Source: SIAJ01 sp036266155 (GTDB lineage: Bacteria; Planctomycetota; Planctomycetia; Gemmatales; Gemmataceae). From it: 40,484 bases of DNA. Positions within the stretch are counted from its first letter, which is position 1. Every line of letters starts with the position of its first letter. The notes beneath the pieces were generated by a model, which was given only the letters and a program-made list of their open reading frames with translations, did no database searches and was not told the DNA's origin. The stretch spans positions 1 to 40,484 of the forward strand of contig DATANR010000510.1 in the NCBI GenBank assembly GCA_036266155.1, given 5' to 3'. Below are positions 24,233 to 32,060 of this stretch, one piece after another. Both the position numbers and the translations under genes were made by a program.

Positions 24233-24436
24233 TCAGGGCCGTTCCCCGGCCCGCAGCACGACCCACGACGTGTGCTTGGCCCGTTCGTTCAATCGCAGAG
24301 CGTCGAGGCGCTCGTTGCACTCTCGCTCGTTCGCACCTTCTGCGACGGCTCGCCAGCGCTGTCCACCTTCACGCCGCCAACCGATCCAGGCGGAGGCCGA
24401 GGTGTCCGTCGGAGAGTTCAGCGTTGCTTGCGTCAT
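24233..24436 (-). CDS. Small hypothetical protein coupled to the ParB-Toprim gene
   Basis: 67 aa. ASAWIGWRREGGQRWRAVAE, then GANERECNERLDALRLNERA and a short strand. Its ATG overlaps the stop of the 24433-25911 gene (ATGA). The layout (W-x-x-E-x-x-A-x-x-E-x-E-C-N-x-x-L) is that of small accessory phage proteins. Function unknown. Confidence 0.65.
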   Translation of the reverse strand: MTQATLNSPTDTSASAWIGWRREGGQRWRAVAEGANERECNERLDALRLNERAKHTSWVVLRAGERP

Positions 24437-25911
24437 TGGTTCCCTCGCTCGCCGATTGCCTCGAGGATCTCTTGCCGCTGTCTCTCCAGTTCACGTTGCT
24501 CTTCGACCTCTTTGGCTTGCTCATTTCGAAGCATGTCGTGATCGAGGACGCTGGCAAAGGCGTCTCGAATCAAGCTCTCCAATTGGGCCGGTTCGAGAGC
24601 TTCGAGTTCGTACACGTTGTCGCCGAATCGACGCACGAACGCTGCATAACCGGGGCTGTCCTTCTTCGCCTTCCCGCCAGGCGGCAATCCGTACATGCGG
24701 ACTTGCTCGGCGGTCAGGGCCACACGGTGGGCCTCAACCGGCTCGATCACACCGAACTCGTCGCGAATGCTCGCCGCTAGGTTCTCCGCGATCGTCTCGC
24801 CGCTCGGGTCAAAGTCGGTGACGATAAGCAAGACTAAGAAGTCCTTGCCGGATGCCTTAAAACGCTGAACCAAATCATGCTTCGCCGTGATCGACGAGAA
24901 TCCGCGCCCGATCATGACATTCGCACGGAACTCCGATGCCACCCGATCCGCGGTAGCGGAGACAGTCATCTTTTCTGCGACCAACTCAATATGGCTTGCT
25001 TGGCTTTGCAGCAGGTCCCGTCGAAAGTCGCCGAAGAGACTGTCGAGTTGCTCGCGCACGTAGCCGCCAACACTCTGCCATTTCTGCCAGACTGAGACCG
25101 GCCGCGTGTCGTCTGAAATCGCCGCCCATTCGATGAACCCGGCGAGCCGGGCCCGGCACATCAAATCGCTCAGGTCCTGGTACGACGCTCGGTCGTTCTG
25201 ATACGACCCCGTGTTGAAGCGCGGATCTGTGTTGCGGCTTGGCGGGTTGTTCAGCAGTCGATAGTGGACCTGCCTGATCGACAGTGGCCAATATCTTCGA
25301 TTCGCGTCCAAGACCTCCACCGACGCTGCCAGCATTTCCTGTTTCCCTGTCGAGATCGCCGCACGTCGACGCGCTGCCGTGGCGACTACCGTAGCCAGGC
25401 CATTCTCTGCGGCCCCGTCCAACATGCTTTGGAGCCGCAGCGAACGGTCGCGTGCCAGTCGTTCGAAGGCACCATCCCGACTAGTCTGGATGGCTTGTTC
25501 CCGAATCGATTCGTCAGCCGTTTTCGACCGCTGATCGTTGAACGCGACGAGCAGTTCAGCGAACTCGGGATCTGTGGAATACACGTCGTGCCAGCGCACC
25601 GCAACACGATGAAGCCCGGCAAGTTTGCACGCAGCATGGCGTCGGTGACCGCTCAGGATGACCTTGTCGAGCGTGGCGACGATTGGTTCCAGCAAGCCTT
25701 GCTTCTGAATTCGTCCTGACAGCGCGATGATGGTCGGGTCTCGTGGGTCGACCGGCCGGTAGATCTTGTCGTTCAGCTTGGCCGGCTTCAAGCTTGCGAG
25801 CGAGACCGATTCGATTGTGTGCCCGGAAGGTGCGACCGGGCGCCGGCCCCGTAGGCTATTCGAAGCCGGCGCTCGTCTGCGTTTCCGGCTGCTTGCGTGA
25901 CTCTTCGACAT
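24433..25911 (-). CDS. ParB-nuclease-fold / TopoVI-A-like Toprim fusion protein
   Basis: 492 aa from the ATG at 25911 (GGAGAA upstream); a TTG at 25950 would overlap the previous stop. Residues about 37-105 form a ParB/Srx-type domain: VSLASLKPAKLND, GLLEPIVATLD and VILSGHRRHAACKLAGL, including the G-H-R-R box. A winged-helix-like part follows (WPLSIRQVHYRLLNNPPSRN, then LMCRARLAGFIEWAAISDDT). Residues about 305-440 resemble the Toprim of Spo11/topoisomerase VI A: VAEKMTV (Glu-Lys) and LIVTDFDPSGE (D-x-D-P-x-G). A charged coil ends the protein. A role in partition, origin processing or DNA cleavage is possible; the winged helix plus Toprim half occurs alone in other mobile elements. Confidence 0.75.
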   Translation of the reverse strand: MSKSHASSRKRRRAPASNSLRGRRPVAPSGHTIESVSLASLKPAKLNDKIYRPVDPRDPTIIALSGRIQKQGLLEPIVATLDKVILSGHRRHAACKLAGLHRVAVRWHDVYSTDPEFAELLVAFNDQRSKTADESIREQAIQTSRDGAFERLARDRSLRLQSMLDGAAENGLATVVATAARRRAAISTGKQEMLAASVEVLDANRRYWPLSIRQVHYRLLNNPPSRNTDPRFNTGSYQNDRASYQDLSDLMCRARLAGFIEWAAISDDTRPVSVWQKWQSVGGYVREQLDSLFGDFRRDLLQSQASHIELVAEKMTVSATADRVASEFRANVMIGRGFSSITAKHDLVQRFKASGKDFLVLLIVTDFDPSGETIAENLAASIRDEFGVIEPVEAHRVALTAEQVRMYGLPPGGKAKKDSPGYAAFVRRFGDNVYELEALEPAQLESLIRDAFASVLDHDMLRNEQAKEVEEQRELERQRQEILEAIGERGNQ

Positions 25912-25946
25912 CGCAGAATCTTCTCCGTTGACAATGGCTGAGTTCG

Positions 25947-26153
25947 TCAATTCGCTTTGCCTTCGTTCGTCTGCGGCGGTTCATCGTCGCGTGTAGCCGG
26001 CAGCAGTCGCTCACAACGCAGGCCATAGCTTCGAAGCATCGCCTTCAACGCGTGCCGCATTTTGATCGCGCCGGGCGGGTCGCCCGGAAGCACCCGGACG
26101 AGGAGCCAGGTGAACTCCGGGAAGTCGTCAGCTTTGCTCGCGTCGTCGGTCAT
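25947..26153 (-). CDS. Small hypothetical protein
   Basis: 68 aa from the ATG at 26153. FPEFTWLLVRVLPGDPPGAI, then KMRHALKAMLRSYGLRCERL. A strand followed by a helix; no known family. No strong ribosome site. It lies immediately upstream of the ParB-Toprim gene in the same direction, and its stop overlaps an alternative TTG start of that gene. Confidence 0.55.
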   Translation of the reverse strand: MTDDASKADDFPEFTWLLVRVLPGDPPGAIKMRHALKAMLRSYGLRCERLLPATRDDEPPQTNEGKAN

Positions 26154-26212
26154 CAATTCTGGACCGCCAGTCTCGGTTCAAGCCACGTCCTCAATTCGCC
26201 TTGCCTTGAACG

Positions 26213-26722
26213 TCAAAAATCGCTGCTCGCATCGGTGAACGGGGTAGCCGCTGCTGCGATAGTTGGCCCCCACATCGCCTCGTCCGCTTCGAGAGCCTCG
26301 GCGGCTTCGAGTGCAGCATGAGCATCGGCAGGGAAGAAATTGGCCCGTATGTTTTTGGCGGTCCAGTAGTCGCCCCAACCCGCGATGCGCCCGTCCGAGT
26401 CGATGCTGAAATCAAGAAACTTGCCGTAATCGTTCGGCACGCAGTCGGGGACGTAGTCTTTGAGGATGCTGGCGAGAACTTCCCCGCCTGGGCCCAGTAG
26501 GAAATAGCTTCCCCGATCGGAGATCTTGACATAGCACTGGGTTGGTACTCGTCCCGGCCAGTCGCGAATGCGGCCGGTGTCGCCATCGACGATCACGTCC
26601 CATACGTCGCCGGTGCGGAATGGAAAGTCCTTGGGAATCCAAGTCTCGCCACGGGACAATCGCGCTACGATCCGAATTGCGGCAGCACGAATTTCAGTCG
26701 GCTTCAGCACGGTGAGTTTCAT
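26213..26722 (-). CDS. Hypothetical protein in the replication module
   Basis: 169 aa; the ATG at 26722 is chosen because GAGGAG lies six bases upstream. MKLTVLKPTEIRAAAIRIVA, SRGETWIPKDFPFRTGDVWD, then a beta-rich region with YFLLGPGGEVL, and a helical acidic end with HAALEAAEALEADEAMWG. No family recognised. Confidence 0.6.
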   Translation of the reverse strand: MKLTVLKPTEIRAAAIRIVARLSRGETWIPKDFPFRTGDVWDVIVDGDTGRIRDWPGRVPTQCYVKISDRGSYFLLGPGGEVLASILKDYVPDCVPNDYGKFLDFSIDSDGRIAGWGDYWTAKNIRANFFPADAHAALEAAEALEADEAMWGPTIAAAATPFTDASSDF

Positions 26723-26812
26723 GTTCATCTCCTCAGGTTTGATCAAGTTCTTCAAGTCCGGGTTTGCGGCCCTTCTTGACCGCCCGGAATGCACGGCCGG
26801 TCAATTTCGGGC

Positions 26813-28135
26813 CTACATCGGCGGCATCGGTTCACGGAACTCGTAGGTCGCCGCATAGTGCTCTAACTCGACCACGCCGAGCGGTCCATTGCGTTGCTTC
26901 GCGATGTTGACCTCGATCACGTCTGGCTCGCCGTAGTTCTGGGCGCGGCGTTTTGGATGCAGCATGAGGACGGCGTCGGCGTGTTGCTCGATTTCGCCGG
27001 AGTCGCGCAGGTGATGAAGCTTTGGTGCTTCCGTTTCAGAAGCGCCCGCCCGATTGACCTGGCACAGCAGGATCACCGGGACACGCAAGTCGCCGGCGAG
27101 GTCGCGAAGCCGCCGGGCTGCGCCGCCGGTATGCTCATTTCGATTTGCTTTCGGATCGTCCTGGCCGACGAGTTGCAGGTAGTCCACGACCACGGCCGCG
27201 AGACCGCCGCTCTCGCGGTGAATGGCCCGGACGCATGCCGCGATTTGCGCGGCGCTCTGGCCGCGGCGATCGCTTACCCACAAAGGCCAGTTGCGAATTG
27301 GACCGCCCGCTTCGCTGATTTGCATCGCCTCTGCATCGGTCAAGTTCCCTTCGCGCATCCGCACGCCCGGCACCGTCGACACCGAGGCCGTGAGCCGCTC
27401 CATCAATTCGACTCCGCCTTGTTCGAGGCTGACGAACAGAACCGGTTTTCCGTCGGCGACGATGTTCCGGCTGATGGCCAGGGCGAGGGCCGTTTTTCCC
27501 ACGCTTGGCCGCGCGGCCAAAATGACCAGGTCGCTCGTTCCGAAACCGCCGCCAAGTCGGTTGTCCAGGGTCACGATGCCAGTCGGCAGCCCGGCGTGTC
27601 GGATGCCGCTTCTGCGCGCGTCGATCTCGTCAAGCAACTTGTTGAAAAGAACGGACCCGTGGTGAGCGCCGGCGCCCGGCGTGCGGTTGTGAATCGCGTC
27701 GAACTTGGCTTGAGCGGCACCCAGCAATTCCTCGGCGGGCAGAGCTTGATCGTAAGCGTCCTGCGCAAGTTCGACGGCGGCATGGATGATCCGCCGGTAT
27801 GCGGCTTTCGAGAGGACAATGTTCGCGTAGTACCGAACGTTTGCGCCTGTCGGGGCCGCGTCCCACAAGTCTGCGAGATAGCTGATCCCGCCGACGTCAT
27901 CGAGTTGCTTTCGTGCGGTGATTTCGTTGCCGAGGATCACCAGGTCCACCGGCCGGCCGCCGTTGCGAATGTCTACGATGGCCCGGAAGATTTTCTGGTG
28001 GGCGTCGAAGTAGAAATGCTCGGCGAGCATCTGAAGCTGCACGACTTCGTCAATCGCGGGGTTGTGCCGCAGCATTGACCCGAGAACACTGCGCTCAGCG
28101 TCTTTGCTTTGCGGTGGCAATCTATCTTCGATCAT
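26813..28135 (-). CDS. dnaB: Replicative DNA helicase, DnaB family
   Basis: 440 aa. The N-terminal primase-interaction domain spans residues 1-110 (DAERSVLGSMLRHNPAIDEV). The RecA-fold motor contains Walker A AARPSVGKT (207-215), catalytic Glu in SLEQG (238), Walker B AVVVDYLQLVG (314-324), the H-L-R-D-S-G-E-I-E-Q-H-A-D segment (375-387) and the KQRNG arginine-finger region (413-417). It is a hexameric 5'-3' helicase for the element's replication fork. It overlaps the upstream gene by ATGA at 28132-28135, so the loader or accessory protein upstream and the helicase are made together. Host chromosomal DnaB is expected elsewhere, so this is the phage-type copy. Confidence 0.9.
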   Translation of the reverse strand: MIEDRLPPQSKDAERSVLGSMLRHNPAIDEVVQLQMLAEHFYFDAHQKIFRAIVDIRNGGRPVDLVILGNEITARKQLDDVGGISYLADLWDAAPTGANVRYYANIVLSKAAYRRIIHAAVELAQDAYDQALPAEELLGAAQAKFDAIHNRTPGAGAHHGSVLFNKLLDEIDARRSGIRHAGLPTGIVTLDNRLGGGFGTSDLVILAARPSVGKTALALAISRNIVADGKPVLFVSLEQGGVELMERLTASVSTVPGVRMREGNLTDAEAMQISEAGGPIRNWPLWVSDRRGQSAAQIAACVRAIHRESGGLAAVVVDYLQLVGQDDPKANRNEHTGGAARRLRDLAGDLRVPVILLCQVNRAGASETEAPKLHHLRDSGEIEQHADAVLMLHPKRRAQNYGEPDVIEVNIAKQRNGPLGVVELEHYAATYEFREPMPPM

Positions 28136-28551
28136 GGCTGTCCTCGTCGTTCAGCGGCGTCACGCTGGGCCTGGATGCGGCGAATTCGAGCGGCTTCGGG
28201 TGAGATCGCTCCCGTCAACGCGAAGCTCACGCGGCGGCCGAGGTCGGTGAACAGGTCACTCGCGAAGTTGAACCGGCCGGACTCCGCCGCCGACATCATC
28301 GCCGCCAGGATCGAGCGGAGCATGTCAAGCGTCAGCCCGTCTTGATCGCGCCAATGGCGAATCTGCGTGCAGAGCGGAAGCTGCGTGGGAAGCAGGTGCG
28401 CGAAGTGCGCCCAGAAGTCCCAGACCGGCAATCGCCAGTCAGCGGCAAGCTGGGTCAAGGGCTCGCGCACAAAACGCGTGAGTTGATCAGCGCTGAGCGT
28501 TCCCTGCGGAACAGGGCGGGCGACCGTTCGAGGCTGGTTGGCGATGATCAC
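28132..28551 (-). CDS. Hypothetical protein between initiator and helicase, possible helicase loader
   Basis: 139 aa. TRFVREPLTQLAADWRLPVW, LRSILAAMMSAAESGRFNFA, then DLFTDLGRRVSFALTG. All-helical, no ATPase motif. It is translationally coupled at both ends: its GTG start overlaps the stop of the 29678-28548 gene (GTGA), and its stop overlaps the DnaB start (ATGA). The position between initiator-like gene and DnaB is where phages place a helicase loader; that is contextual only. Confidence 0.65.
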   Translation of the reverse strand: MIIANQPRTVARPVPQGTLSADQLTRFVREPLTQLAADWRLPVWDFWAHFAHLLPTQLPLCTQIRHWRDQDGLTLDMLRSILAAMMSAAESGRFNFASDLFTDLGRRVSFALTGAISPEAARIRRIQAQRDAAERRGQP

Positions 28552-29678
28552 TCGGGCGCTCCTTCCACCACGGCCCCAACCGGGATCGAGGCCAGCAAGC
28601 TGCGCTCGGCGATGTCGGTTTCAGTGGCGGCACGGTTGCCGACGAATTGGGGGCGTCGCTGCTGGGGAGCGGGGCCGGCGCGAAGCAGGCCGATGTAGGT
28701 CGCGAGTTCGTGCGGATAAGGGCGTTCGTGGAACTGCCGACCTTGCTGCGCGGCGTATGGGCAGAATTCCCAGAACCGATTCCCAAACTCGCGGACTTCG
28801 TCTGGGGTGAACGCGACGTCCGCTTCCCGGAGTTTCTTGCAAGCGGAGTTGAGCTTGCTTCTCGCACTGCCGGCGTCAAGCCCCGTCACCTCGGCAACGG
28901 CTTCGAAGAGCAGATCGCGATCACGCGGTCGCCTTGCCGTGGTTCTGGGTGCGCGCTGTCTGCGCGCGGGTGTTTTGTCTTCCCCCCCGGCTTCCGGGGG
29001 GTTAGGGGGGTCTTCTGTATTAGGGAATGGGCTAGGGAAGATGGTTGAGCACTCTCCTACCGGTTGCTTACCGGTTGCTTGATCACTTTCCTCCCGGTTA
29101 CTCACCGCCGGTGACGAGATAACCCCGTCTTGAGACGTCTCTGGAACGCCAATTCGGGCGCTCTCCTGAGCGGTTTCCTCCCGCCGGTGACGTGGCAACT
29201 CGCCGTTTCCTACCGGTTGCTTACCGCCGGTGCGTAGGTAACTCGCCACTTCTTGGTCGTGCTGCTCGCCTTTATCCTTGTCACCGGCGGTGGGAAACCT
29301 GTTCTGATAGTCGTCCGGGTTGTGGTCAAACGCCCCGTCCTTGACGGTCTCGTACCCTGGAGGGATCATCACCCAATACTTGCCCGCCATATGCCGACGG
29401 CCGGGCTCGTAATGCAGCCAGCCGGCCGCGATCGCCTTCTTGCGAAACCGTTCCAGTGAGGAGGCCGAGCCCACGCCTACCAGCGAAGCAAGTTGCAGGT
29501 TGAAAAACGTGACCGCCCTCTTGTAGCCAGCGACATCTTCGGTGTTCGCCACGATCGCCAACAGCCAGCACACCTCCGGCCCGAGTTCGTTCGCCAAGCA
29601 TACCCGGGCGATGAGCCGAATGAACCGATGCGAAAAGAACTTCTCGCGGCGGGGATAGACAGCAACTTCGGTCGTCAT
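28548..29678 (-). CDS. Phage replication initiator-like protein
   Basis: 376 aa. The N-terminal 110 residues (RREKFFSHRFIRLIARVCLA, ELGPEVCWLLAIVANTED, LASLVGVGSASSLERFRKKA, IAAGWLHYEPGR) form a winged helix as in phage replication initiators. Residues about 120-250 are a polar, low-complexity linker in which GKQPVG recurs. The C-terminal 110 residues resemble DnaD/replication-associated helical domains (VRSRKLNSACKKLREADVAF-like region followed by FGNRFWEFCPYA). The linker-coding DNA holds the iteron-like repeats at 29056-29292, as in lambda O, where the origin lies inside the initiator gene. Coupled to the next gene by a GTGA overlap. Confidence 0.75.
   Translation of the reverse strand: MTTEVAVYPRREKFFSHRFIRLIARVCLANELGPEVCWLLAIVANTEDVAGYKRAVTFFNLQLASLVGVGSASSLERFRKKAIAAGWLHYEPGRRHMAGKYWVMIPPGYETVKDGAFDHNPDDYQNRFPTAGDKDKGEQHDQEVASYLRTGGKQPVGNGELPRHRREETAQESARIGVPETSQDGVISSPAVSNREESDQATGKQPVGECSTIFPSPFPNTEDPPNPPEAGGEDKTPARRQRAPRTTARRPRDRDLLFEAVAEVTGLDAGSARSKLNSACKKLREADVAFTPDEVREFGNRFWEFCPYAAQQGRQFHERPYPHELATYIGLLRAGPAPQQRRPQFVGNRAATETDIAERSLLASIPVGAVVEGAPE
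29056..29292. repeat. Iteron-like repeats inside the initiator gene, candidate replication origin
   Basis: An 18-bp sequence, CCTACCGGTTGCTTACCG, occurs exactly at 29056-29073 and 29209-29226. A 12-bp sequence, CCGCCGGTGACG, is at 29105-29116 and 29181-29192, with a variant at 29224-29235. CACCGCCGGTG at 29103-29113 recurs in inverted orientation as CACCGGCGGTG at 29282-29292. The array lies in the linker part of the initiator gene. A perfect 8-bp CG-rich hairpin is at 28983-29001. Confidence 0.7.
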
Positions 29679-29705
29679 GACTCAGCATCCAGCAAGGCGT
29701 GTCGG

Positions 29706-30089
29706 TTAGGCGTCCGGATCCGCGAAGTCGAACTCGTCGAGGTCGCCGCCGAAGTCGCCGCCGAAGTCGCTCGACGGATCACCGGCCTCGGTCACAGCGT
29801 CGCCTTCCTCGTCAGGCGGCAGCAAGTTAAGCAAGGCAGAGTACGCAGTGTGGTGGGCCAGCCCGCTGAACAGGATCGGGTCGCCTCCCCGCACGCGTGG
29901 GCGATCCCATCCGACCAGCGCCACCATTCGCCCCTTGAGGCCGGGACCATGGCCCGGGTATCCGCCGAACGCAGCATCTGTCGAGTAGCCCGGCCGTGGC
30001 ATGTACAGCGCTGCCTCTTCTGCCAGCTTGCCGAGGCCCGGCTCGAGTCGGCAAAGCTCATCAAACGTGAGCGGTGATGCGCTCGTCAT
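29706..30089 (-). CDS. Hypothetical protein with acidic tail
   Basis: 127 aa. LTFDELCRLEPGLGKLAEEA, then a loop-rich middle with GLKGRMVALVGWDRPRVRGG and L-L-N-L-L-P, and a strongly acidic end (SDFGGDFGGDLDEFDFADPD). No family recognised. Acidic tails in phage proteins often mimic DNA or recruit partners. The ATG overlaps the stop of the 43-codon gene upstream (ATGA). Confidence 0.65.
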   Translation of the reverse strand: MTSASPLTFDELCRLEPGLGKLAEEAALYMPRPGYSTDAAFGGYPGHGPGLKGRMVALVGWDRPRVRGGDPILFSGLAHHTAYSALLNLLPPDEEGDAVTEAGDPSSDFGGDFGGDLDEFDFADPDA

Positions 30090-30217
30090 GATCGGCTCCG
30101 TTCGTGGTCAGGTGAGTCTGGTCCAATGCGCCGCGTAACGGCGCGAAAGAGTCGCCGCAGATCGGCGAACGTCGCGATCCGGTTGTGCGGTTGGCCGCCG
30201 GGTCGAGAGGGAATCAC
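30086..30217 (-). CDS. 43-aa gene coupled on both sides
   Basis: GTG start (30217) overlaps the upstream stop (GTGA), and its stop overlaps the downstream start (ATGA). Product: MIPSRPGGQPHNRIATFADL then RRLFRAVTRRIGPDSPDHER and SRS. Basic, no known family. Too short to be sure from sequence alone, but the double overlap in an otherwise tightly packed operon argues that it is translated. Confidence 0.6.
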   Translation of the reverse strand: MIPSRPGGQPHNRIATFADLRRLFRAVTRRIGPDSPDHERSRS

Positions 30218-30453
30218 GAGCCAGCCTCCTGCCCTTGCAGCAGGCCAATGGCAGCCAGGATTTCGGGCATGACCTGGCGACTCCGCTCCGCCAATTCCTG
30301 CCGCAGCGGGACCGCAGGAACCAGCCGGCCACCGCACCGCTGTATCAAAGCGTCGAGGCGCACCAGGGCGACGAATTGTCGGTCGCGTGCGTCGTGTAAA
30401 TTGAGGTCGCGAGCGGACTGTCGCTCGGACGGGCGGGTCGATATGATGCTCAT
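30214..30453 (-). CDS. Small helical hypothetical protein
   Basis: 79 aa from the ATG at 30453 (GGAG about ten bases upstream); the longer upstream open frame is not protein-like. LNLHDARDRQFVALVRLDAL, IQRCGGRLVPAVPLRQELAE, then SRQVMPEILAAIGLLQGQ. No family recognised. Confidence 0.6.
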   Translation of the reverse strand: MSIISTRPSERQSARDLNLHDARDRQFVALVRLDALIQRCGGRLVPAVPLRQELAERSRQVMPEILAAIGLLQGQEAGS

Positions 30454-30556
30454 TGTCTCTTGCTCCATTTGGACCGGCACGCGCCTGGCAGTTGCGTGAC
30501 CGGTCCATTTCAGTTTTTGGCCCAGGCCGCACGGCCCGGTCGCCACCACCAAATCG

Positions 30557-30814
30557 TCAGAAGTATTGGTGCACTCGTTCCGCTTTCCGTCGCCGTGTTG
30601 GGCGCCGGCTCGTCTCCACCACTGGCACCGCGCGTCGCCCCGCAAGAAACGCTTCGAGGTCCGCCACTGTAATGCGCCAGCAGGGGCGACCACTGCCAGG
30701 ACTCACGTTGCTCGCCGGCAGCTTGCCCGTTTTGATTAGCGCGTAGACTTGGTCCGGCTTCGCGAAGCGTAGGCGTGACTGGACTTCGCTGACGATGAGG
30801 AGTGAGTCAGGCAC
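30557..30814 (-). CDS. Excisionase-family HTH protein
   Basis: 85 aa, GTG start. SLLIVSEVQSRLRFAKPDQV, then Y-A-L-I-K-T-G-K-L-P-A and PCWRITVADLEAFLAGRR: the HTH_17/excisionase fold with its recognition helix and wing. A basic tail follows (SRRPTRRRKAERVHQYF). As the only excisionase-like gene near the integrase at 32543-33706, it is the best candidate for its directionality factor, though it could instead regulate the early operon. Confidence 0.75.
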   Translation of the reverse strand: MPDSLLIVSEVQSRLRFAKPDQVYALIKTGKLPASNVSPGSGRPCWRITVADLEAFLAGRRAVPVVETSRRPTRRRKAERVHQYF

Positions 30815-31028
30815 GGGCGGCCTCCGCAGGCCGAACGTTGCCCGCGCTGCGAGACCGCGCGGTCAGACGACGACGTGCCCGGTCGCGTGCAGCGAGCGAA
30901 CGCCGAAGCAGGGACAGCGCGGCTCGGTCTGCATCTAGTTTGGCGATCTGCTGCTCTACCTGATCGAGGGTAAGAGCGCCCAAGGTGGCGAGCAGATCGG
31001 AAGTAGTAGGAGCATGTGTCGCGGCCAT
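30807..31028 (-). CDS. Small helical hypothetical protein
   Basis: 73 aa. DLLATLGALTLDQVEQQIAK, then LDADRAALSLLRRSLAARDR and a basic end. Mostly amphipathic helix. It overlaps the excisionase-like gene by eight bases and is the first gene behind the palindromic control sites at 31054-31091. Confidence 0.6.
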   Translation of the reverse strand: MAATHAPTTSDLLATLGALTLDQVEQQIAKLDADRAALSLLRRSLAARDRARRRLTARSRSAGNVRPAEAARA

Positions 31029-31053
31029 GCGACGATAGTAGATTTGTGCCGGC

Positions 31054-31091
31054 GGCGTATCTACGGACTTGTGTTGGCGTAGCTACGCCAA
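31054..31091. promoter_or_regulatory. Palindromic operator pair upstream of the excisionase operon
   Basis: A perfect 18-bp palindrome, TTGGCGTAGCTACGCCAA, at 31074-31091 and a partial copy, GGCGTATCTACG, at 31054-31065, with equivalent positions 22 bp apart (two helical turns). The first overlaps the stop codon of the wHTH gene upstream; together they occupy the only promoter-sized gap before the gene at 31028. Probable operator; the palindrome could also end the upstream transcript. Confidence 0.65.
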
Positions 31092-31934
31092 GCGGAGCCG
31101 AGACCCTTTACCGGGTTTGGATTCGATCAGGGCGGTGATCTTAGGATCTAGTTTTTTCCGCAGTCGATCCGTGCGGGTAGATAGAAACTCTCCGTCGTAT
31201 TTTTCAAGTTCCGATCCACTAAACCACTGGCCAGGATGGTCTGCAAGAACCTTCATCCAGCGGACTGCAAGACTTGAAGTTGACGGATACATGACGCCAT
31301 CGACGCTTATGGCTAGTCGTGCGACGTCCACGATCACTCGCGGCTTTTCCTTGTCGTCAGGCTTGCGATGATCAATGTTTTTTGATCCGAGCGAGCCATC
31401 AGGATCAGACTGCTGTTTCTCGGCGAGCGACACAAAATAGCGGAGTTGCGTTGTGGCGTCTCTTGCTTCCGCATCCAAATCGCTCCACTTCTTCAACTCA
31501 GATTCACTCAACGGAAAGCCGCTATCAATCCACCGGTGGCACTTTGTAATGAAGCCACCGACGTTTCGAGCAACTTCACTTGCGCCTCGACGATCTCGGT
31601 CCAGACGTTCCATTCTCCCGGCAGCATCCACCATCAGGCCTGCCAATGAGTCCTTTCTGTCTTGATGCTTGGCGGAATTCCTCATCCACCGTTTGCCATA
31701 TCGGCTCCGCATGGTTGCCATGCTCACTTCCAGGTTTTGCAGCTCGGCCAGCTTCTGGCCCCTCGCCTTTCCGCGAGTCCTGTTCGTCAATTCAAGATGT
31801 TGATTCTTGATCCGGTTGTATTGCATAGACCAATTAGCAAATTCCGCCGCCTCCCGTCGCGCCGAAGACAGCATTTCAAAAAGAGTGCCAATCGGATCGG
31901 CGGGCGAACTCGCGTCAGTATCGCGAGGATTCAA
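31083..31934 (-). CDS. Coiled-coil protein with C-terminal winged HTH
   Basis: 283 aa from a TTG at 31934 (GGAGA seven bases upstream). Residues 1-200 are helical and charged (AELQNLEVSMATMRSRYGKR). The last 80 residues (VARLAISVDGVMYPSTSSLA, then VRWMKVLADHPGQWFSGSEL and RTDRLRKKLDPKITALIESK) fit an OmpR/PhoB-type winged HTH with its terminal hairpin G-S-R-L-R-L. No receiver domain. The palindrome spanning its stop codon is a natural candidate target, so it may control the operon that follows. Confidence 0.65.
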   Translation of the reverse strand: MNPRDTDASSPADPIGTLFEMLSSARREAAEFANWSMQYNRIKNQHLELTNRTRGKARGQKLAELQNLEVSMATMRSRYGKRWMRNSAKHQDRKDSLAGLMVDAAGRMERLDRDRRGASEVARNVGGFITKCHRWIDSGFPLSESELKKWSDLDAEARDATTQLRYFVSLAEKQQSDPDGSLGSKNIDHRKPDDKEKPRVIVDVARLAISVDGVMYPSTSSLAVRWMKVLADHPGQWFSGSELEKYDGEFLSTRTDRLRKKLDPKITALIESKPGKGSRLRLA

Positions 31935-32060
31935 GGTGTATCTCCGGTTTGCGGCAAGGGCCCGCTCGTCTTGGCCACCGGAGAAGCCAGCCGAGACGAG
32001 CGAACCGCCGGGGGATCAGTCCCGGCCCGCGGTGTCATCCTACCCGACGCTTTCGCCACA

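Noticed and set aside
19230..25486. The 14-mer CATCCCGACTAGTC occurs both at 19230 (in the palindrome) and at 25473 (inside the ParB-Toprim gene), suggesting a parS-like site
   Set aside because: By rough counting, a few chance 14-mer repeats are expected in 40 kb, and the second copy is in coding sequence and lacks the full palindrome.
26894..28078. Long rightward open frame opposite dnaB
   Set aside because: It is the antisense of a clear DnaB gene; its translation has no domain and no ribosome site.
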